This document shows positions 14,387 through 17,855 of a stretch of DNA of 17,855 bases, piece after piece (position 1 is the stretch's first letter; the number at the start of each line of letters is the position of its first letter). Position numbers and translations under genes: made by a program. The notes below the pieces were generated by a model, which saw nothing but the letters and a program-made list of their open reading frames with translations, made no database searches and was not told where the DNA came from. The stretch spans positions 1 to 17,855 of the forward strand of contig JAUQYA010000041.1 of NCBI GenBank assembly GCA_030837785.1, given 5' to 3'. The stretch comes from Albidovulum sp. (lineage in GTDB: Bacteria; Pseudomonadota; Alphaproteobacteria; Rhodobacterales; Rhodobacteraceae).

Positions 14387-15184
14387 TCAGGCCTGCCGCA
14401 GGTCGGCGCCGGAAATCTCGGCCGATGCCAGCAGCCGGTCGGCGAACGACCGCGCCTCCCGCGCCCAGGCGGCCTTTTCCAGCGCGGCGGCGATCTTCGG
14501 CCGCACCGTCTCGAACGGCAGGACCGCGCCCGTCGCCACCGCATCCATCCGGATGATATGCCATCCGTGGCGCGACAGGACCGGCTCTGCCGTGGTTTCG
14601 CCCTCGCCCAGGCCCCGCAGCACGGCCTCGAATTCCGGAACCGTATCGCCGGGGCCAAGCTGGCCCAGCGCCCCGCCCGAGGACTTCGAGCCACAGTCGC
14701 TGTGGCTTGCCGCTGCCCGCGCAAAGTCGCCGGGACGGGCGGCAAGCTCGGCCAGAACCGCCCGGGCCCGCGCCAGCGCCGCCTCCTTCTCCGCCGCGTC
14801 GCGGGGATCGCAGGCGCACAGGATATGCGACACCTCCCACAAGGGCGGGGCGCGGAACCGCGACGGATCGCGGGCCCATTCGGCGCGAATCTCGTCCTCG
14901 GTCGGCGGCTCGGCGGCGACCGCGGCATCGAGAAGGCCCCGGATCAGGGCCTCCTCCTCGGTCTCGAACCGCCCCGGCCCCACCTCGGCCGGCGCCGCGC
15001 CGATCCCCTGCCGGCGCGCCTCCTGCAACAAGAGCGTGCGCATCGCGATGGCGTTGGCCGCCTTGCGCCAGGCGATCCCCGGCTTGCCCTTCGGCGCCGC
15101 GTGGTTCTGCACCTCGGCGGCGACGACGGCGTGGGGCACCAGCTCGCCGTTCACCACCAGGTCGGGAAAGAGGGCGGTGGTCAT
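14387..15184 (-). CDS. Parvulin/NifM-type peptidyl-prolyl cis-trans isomerase of the nar operon
   Basis: A 265-residue protein with a helical N-terminal chaperone-like region (about 1-110) and a parvulin (PpiC) domain at about 117-213, recognised by WEVSHILC, the GGALGQLGPGDTVPEFEAVL block (170-189) and SRHGWHIIRMD at its end. A helical tail follows. No signal peptide is seen, so it should act in the cytoplasm. A PpiC-type gene after narI is common in nar operons, for example in Pseudomonas aeruginosa, and probably assists folding or maturation of the cytoplasmic NarGH part. The related NifM matures nitrogenase iron protein, but no nif genes are seen here. It starts five bases after the narI stop, and its own stop is 13 bp before the hemerythrin gene. 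Confidence 0.92.
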   Translation of the reverse strand: MTTALFPDLVVNGELVPHAVVAAEVQNHAAPKGKPGIAWRKAANAIAMRTLLLQEARRQGIGAAPAEVGPGRFETEEEALIRGLLDAAVAAEPPTEDEIRAEWARDPSRFRAPPLWEVSHILCACDPRDAAEKEAALARARAVLAELAARPGDFARAAASHSDCGSKSSGGALGQLGPGDTVPEFEAVLRGLGEGETTAEPVLSRHGWHIIRMDAVATGAVLPFETVRPKIAAALEKAAWAREARSFADRLLASAEISGADLRQA

Positions 15185-15189
15185 GGTGC

Positions 15190-15966
15190 TCACTCCGCCG
15201 GCTGCGTGGCCTTGCGCGAAAGCGGTGCCTGGCTGGCCTGCACCGCCCGCACCGGGCCGTCGTGTTTCGGCAGCGCCACGCTCCGCCGCGACCGGACGAT
15301 CTGGTAGCCGGTCCGCGTCAACAGATAGCGGAACGGCGCCGCCAGCCCCGACAGCATGTGCACGAGCCGCGAGAACGGGAACAGCAGGAAGATCGTCAGC
15401 CCGAGGAAGATGTGAAGCTGGAACAGGATCGAGGCGCCCTCGGTATAGGCCGCAGCGTTGGGGTCGAGGGTGAAGATGCCCTGCGCCCAGTTCATGAAGC
15501 GCACCATCTCCTCGCCGTCGAGATGCTGGAGCGAGACGAAGATCGTCAGAAGCCCGAGCGCGAGCTGCACCAGCAGCAGCGACAGGATCACGATGTCCAT
15601 CGTGCTCGACGTCGCGCGGATGCGCGGATCGACCAGGCGGCGGTGGATCAGGATGATCCCGCCGACGAGCGCCATCACCCCGGCGACGCCGCCGACGGCA
15701 ACGGCGAGGATCTGCTTCGCGCCGTGGCCGATGCCGAACAGCTCGATCAGCCACAAGGGCGTCAGGAGGCCGAACAGATGGCCAAGGAAGATCACCAGCA
15801 CGCCGACATGGAACAGCACCGAGCCGAGGGCAAGCTGCTTGCGGCGCAGAAGCTGCGAGGACGAGCTTTTCCAGGTGAAGGGATCGCGGTCATAGCGCGC
15901 TGCCGAGCCGATGACGAGAACGGCGAGCGCGATGTAGGGATAGATACCGAAGATGAAGTTGTGCAT
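15190..15966 (-). CDS. narI: Respiratory nitrate reductase gamma subunit, cytochrome b (NarI)
   Basis: The membrane cytochrome b subunit (258 residues) that oxidises quinol at the periplasmic side and passes electrons through two hemes b to NarH. Five membrane helices are expected (about 5-23, 47-69, 86-108, 123-146 and 179-200). The four heme ligands known from E. coli NarI have counterparts here: H53 and H63 in LFHVGVLVIFLGHLFG, and H185 and H203 in FQLHIFLG and RLVHMLSG. The last 35 or so residues form a basic, polar cytoplasmic tail longer than in E. coli. A GGAGAGGG Shine-Dalgarno precedes the ATG, and narJ ends 12 bp upstream. Confidence 0.97.
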   Translation of the reverse strand: MHNFIFGIYPYIALAVLVIGSAARYDRDPFTWKSSSSQLLRRKQLALGSVLFHVGVLVIFLGHLFGLLTPLWLIELFGIGHGAKQILAVAVGGVAGVMALVGGIILIHRRLVDPRIRATSSTMDIVILSLLLVQLALGLLTIFVSLQHLDGEEMVRFMNWAQGIFTLDPNAAAYTEGASILFQLHIFLGLTIFLLFPFSRLVHMLSGLAAPFRYLLTRTGYQIVRSRRSVALPKHDGPVRAVQASQAPLSRKATQPAE

Positions 15967-15978
15967 GTTCCCTCTCCG

Positions 15979-16698
15979 TTACTCGGCGGCCACGTCGGGC
16001 GCGGGATTGATGGGCCGGTCCATCCGCGCGAGCAGGTCGCGCGTGGCCGGGCAGCCGGCGTTGGGGTCGGGGCCGAAAAGAACCTCGCTTTCCTCCCAGA
16101 CCGCATCGAGCGCCTCGAGGTCGTTCGGATCGACGTCGGCCTGGCCGAGAAGCTCGGCCACCGTCGCGGCATCGGCCGCGCCCCCGGCAAGCTGGCCAAG
16201 GGCCGCGAAGACCGCGGCATAGACGCTGCCGCGCCGGGCCAGCCGTTCGCGGAGCGCCTCGAAGATATGCGCAGCGTCCGCCAGCGTCTCGCGCGCCTCC
16301 GCCTCCGGCCGGGTGGCGAGGAATTCCAGCAGCACCGGCAGGTGATCGGGCAGTTCGCTCGTGGCGGGGTCGTAGCCGCCGGCGCGATAGGTCTCCACCA
16401 GCGACACCATCGCGCCGCCCCGGTCGCGGCTTTCGCCGTGGACATGCTCGAAGAGATTGAGCGAGAGCGTGCGCGAGCGGTCGAAGAGCGCGACGAACCG
16501 CTCCTCGAGATCATAGAGATCGTCGTCGCGCAGGCTTTCGACCAGCGGGCGCAGGTCGCGCCGCGCCGCCGCCGTCAGCCGGGATTCGGAGGCGAGAACG
16601 CCCCCGATCTCCGGCATCGCCGCCTTGAGGTCGCGCGTCGGATAGCTGAGGATCAGCGACAGCGCCTTCAGCGTGCGGTCCTTCAGGGCCACCGTCAT
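15979..16698 (-). CDS. narJ: Nitrate reductase assembly chaperone (NarJ)
   Basis: A 239-residue cytoplasmic chaperone of the TorD/DmsD/NarJ superfamily that binds the NarG N-terminus and is needed for molybdenum cofactor and iron-sulfur cluster insertion before membrane docking. It is all helical, with the NarJ segments LILSYPTRDL (15-24), LYDLEERFVALFDRSRTLSLNLFEHVHGES (61-90), RGGAMVSLVETYRAGGY (93-109) and ELPDHLPVLLEFLA (115-128). The start is fixed by a four-base ATGA overlap with the narH stop and a strong GAGGAGG within narH. The C-terminal 40 residues are acidic and proline-rich, as often seen. Confidence 0.96.
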   Translation of the reverse strand: MTVALKDRTLKALSLILSYPTRDLKAAMPEIGGVLASESRLTAAARRDLRPLVESLRDDDLYDLEERFVALFDRSRTLSLNLFEHVHGESRDRGGAMVSLVETYRAGGYDPATSELPDHLPVLLEFLATRPEAEARETLADAAHIFEALRERLARRGSVYAAVFAALGQLAGGAADAATVAELLGQADVDPNDLEALDAVWEESEVLFGPDPNAGCPATRDLLARMDRPINPAPDVAAE

Positions 16699-17855
16699 CG
16701 CTGCACCTCCTCGGGCATCCTCAAGGGCCGCTTGGACCCGCCGAAGAGCGAACCCTTCGACATGCCGGTCGAGCAGCCGTTGGTGTCGGTGAAGCCGCAG
16801 CCGCCGCGCAGGTCGTAGGCCTCCTCGACCTGTTCGCGGTGCGTGGTCGGGATCACGAAGCGGTCTTCGTAGTCGGCCAGCGCCATGATCTTGTACATCT
16901 CCTCGATCACGCGGCCCGAAAGGCCCACGCGCGCGGCAATGCCCTCGTCGATCACCCCGTCCACCGTCTTTGCCCGCATGTAGGCGCGCATCGCCAGCAT
17001 CCGCTCCAGCGCCTGGGCCACCGGCCGCTCGTCGCCCGCCGTCAGCATGTTGGCGAGATAGCGCAAGGGGATGCGCAGGTTCTTGACGTCGGGCATCGCG
17101 CCGTCCATGCCGATCGCGCCCGCGGCGGCCGCGTTCTGGATCGGCGACAGCGGCGGGATGTACCAGACCATCGGCAGCGTCCGGTATTCCGGATGCAGCG
17201 GGAAGGCCACCTTCCATTCCATCGCCATCTTCCAGATCGGGCTTGCCTTCGCCGCCCTGATCCAGTCCTCGGGGATGCCGTCGGCGCGCGCCGTCTCGAT
17301 CACCACCGGGTCGTTGGGATCGAGGAAGACGCCAAGCTGCGCCTCGTAGAGGTCGGTCGTCGCCGGCGCGTTCGCGGCCTCCTCGATCCTGTCGGCGTCA
17401 TAGAGGATCACGCCGATGTAGCGGATCCGGCCAACGCAGGTTTCCGAGCAGACCGTGGGGTTGCCGCTTTCAATCCGCGGATAGCAGAGCGTGCATTTCT
17501 CCGACTTGCCGGTGGACCAGTTGTAATAGACCTTCTTGTAGGGGCAGCCCGAGACGCACATCCGCCAGCCGCGGCACTTCTCCTGGTCGATGAGGACGAT
17601 GCCGTCCTCCTCGCGCTTGTAGATCGCGCCCGAAGGGCACGACGCCGCGCAGGCCGGGTTGAGGCAATGTTCGCAGAGCCGGGGGAGATACATCATGAAG
17701 GTGTTCTCGTATTCCCCGTAGATCTGCTTCTGCACCCCCTCGAAGTTGTAGTCCTGCGACCGCTTGGAGAATTCGCCGCCGAGGATCTCCTCCCAGTTCG
17801 GGCCCTTGACGATCTTCTCCATCCGCTCGCCGGTGATCTTCGAGCGCGGCCGCGC
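16695..17855 (-). CDS. narH: Respiratory nitrate reductase beta subunit (NarH), 5'-truncated by the window
   Basis: The last 386 residues of the iron-sulfur beta subunit, which carries electrons from NarI hemes to the NarG molybdenum centre; the first part, including the N-terminal ferredoxin motif, lies beyond 17855. The frame is open to the window edge and reads through the KITGERMEKIVKGPNWEE region typical of mid-NarH, so the internal methionine near 17822 is not the true start. Visible cluster motifs are CEHCLNPACAASCP, CRGWRMCVSGCP (tryptophan in place of one cysteine, as at the 3Fe-4S site of E. coli NarH), and CTLCYPRI with VCSETCVGRIRY. The C-terminus ends at a TGA overlapping narJ. 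narG should lie just to the right. Confidence 0.97.
   Translation of the reverse strand, partial: ARPRSKITGERMEKIVKGPNWEEILGGEFSKRSQDYNFEGVQKQIYGEYENTFMMYLPRLCEHCLNPACAASCPSGAIYKREEDGIVLIDQEKCRGWRMCVSGCPYKKVYYNWSTGKSEKCTLCYPRIESGNPTVCSETCVGRIRYIGVILYDADRIEEAANAPATTDLYEAQLGVFLDPNDPVVIETARADGIPEDWIRAAKASPIWKMAMEWKVAFPLHPEYRTLPMVWYIPPLSPIQNAAAAGAIGMDGAMPDVKNLRIPLRYLANMLTAGDERPVAQALERMLAMRAYMRAKTVDGVIDEGIAARVGLSGRVIEEMYKIMALADYEDRFVIPTTHREQVEEAYDLRGGCGFTDTNGCSTGMSKGSLFGGSKRPLRMPEEVQR

Noticed and set aside
14374..14928. N-terminal extension of the hemerythrin protein into the isomerase gene
   Set aside because: The extension is an arginine-rich out-of-frame reading of the isomerase; the real protein starts at the tandem ATG codons at 14373 and 14370.
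14707..16818. A 703-codon plus-strand open frame opposite the nar genes
   Set aside because: It is antisense to narI, narJ and the isomerase and consists of Arg/Pro/Gln-rich sequence with no family signature.

Overview
The window is a high-GC, densely packed stretch of chromosome or large replicon that looks like an alphaproteobacterium of the Rhodobacterales (Rhodobacter, Rhodovulum and Paracoccus relatives). This rests on gene content and order, not on a marker gene: norCBQDEF is preceded by a NosR/NirI–NosX/NirX pair as in Paracoccus-type denitrifiers, and a four-gene opgGIHC operon matches the arrangement described for Rhodobacter sphaeroides.

Layout. (1) 1-6788, plus strand: the 3' end of a NosR/NirI-family membrane iron-sulfur protein, an ApbE-type flavin transferase (NosX/NirX), a near-palindromic FNR/NNR-type operator at 1242-1255, then norC-norB-norQ-norD-norE-norF, which encode the cytochrome c-dependent nitric oxide reductase and its assembly factors. 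(2) 6797-7507, minus strand: a Crp/Fnr regulator of the Dnr/NNR type that lacks FNR cysteines, convergent with norF. (3) 7508-7861: a 354-bp divergent intergenic region without a gene but with several short repeats and hairpins. (4) 7862-12647, plus strand: opgG, opgI, opgH and opgC, an overlapping operon for synthesis and succinylation of osmoregulated periplasmic glucans, closed by a hairpin shared with the convergent unit. (5) 12666-17855, minus strand, read from right to left: narH (5' end outside the window), narJ, narI, a parvulin/NifM-like peptidyl-prolyl isomerase, a hemerythrin-domain protein, a beta-carbonic anhydrase and a DUF2478 protein, with overlaps or gaps of no more than 13 bp.

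How they work together. NarGHI reduces nitrate at the membrane, with NarJ and probably the isomerase serving its assembly. NorCB reduces nitric oxide to nitrous oxide, with NorQ/NorD needed for activation. The NosR/NirI and NosX/NirX pair is an electron-transfer/flavinylation module for a respiratory step whose reductase genes lie outside the window. The Dnr-like protein is a plausible NO-responsive activator of the nor promoter. The glucan operon sits between the nor and nar blocks and has no obvious biochemical link to them.

The most interesting parts are the nar operon tail (hemerythrin, carbonic anhydrase and DUF2478 in one translationally tight unit), the split OpgI/OpgH arrangement, the perfect 18-bp tandem duplication at the start of opgC, and the nirI-nirX to nor linkage. 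I found no mobile element, CRISPR array, tRNA or rRNA.
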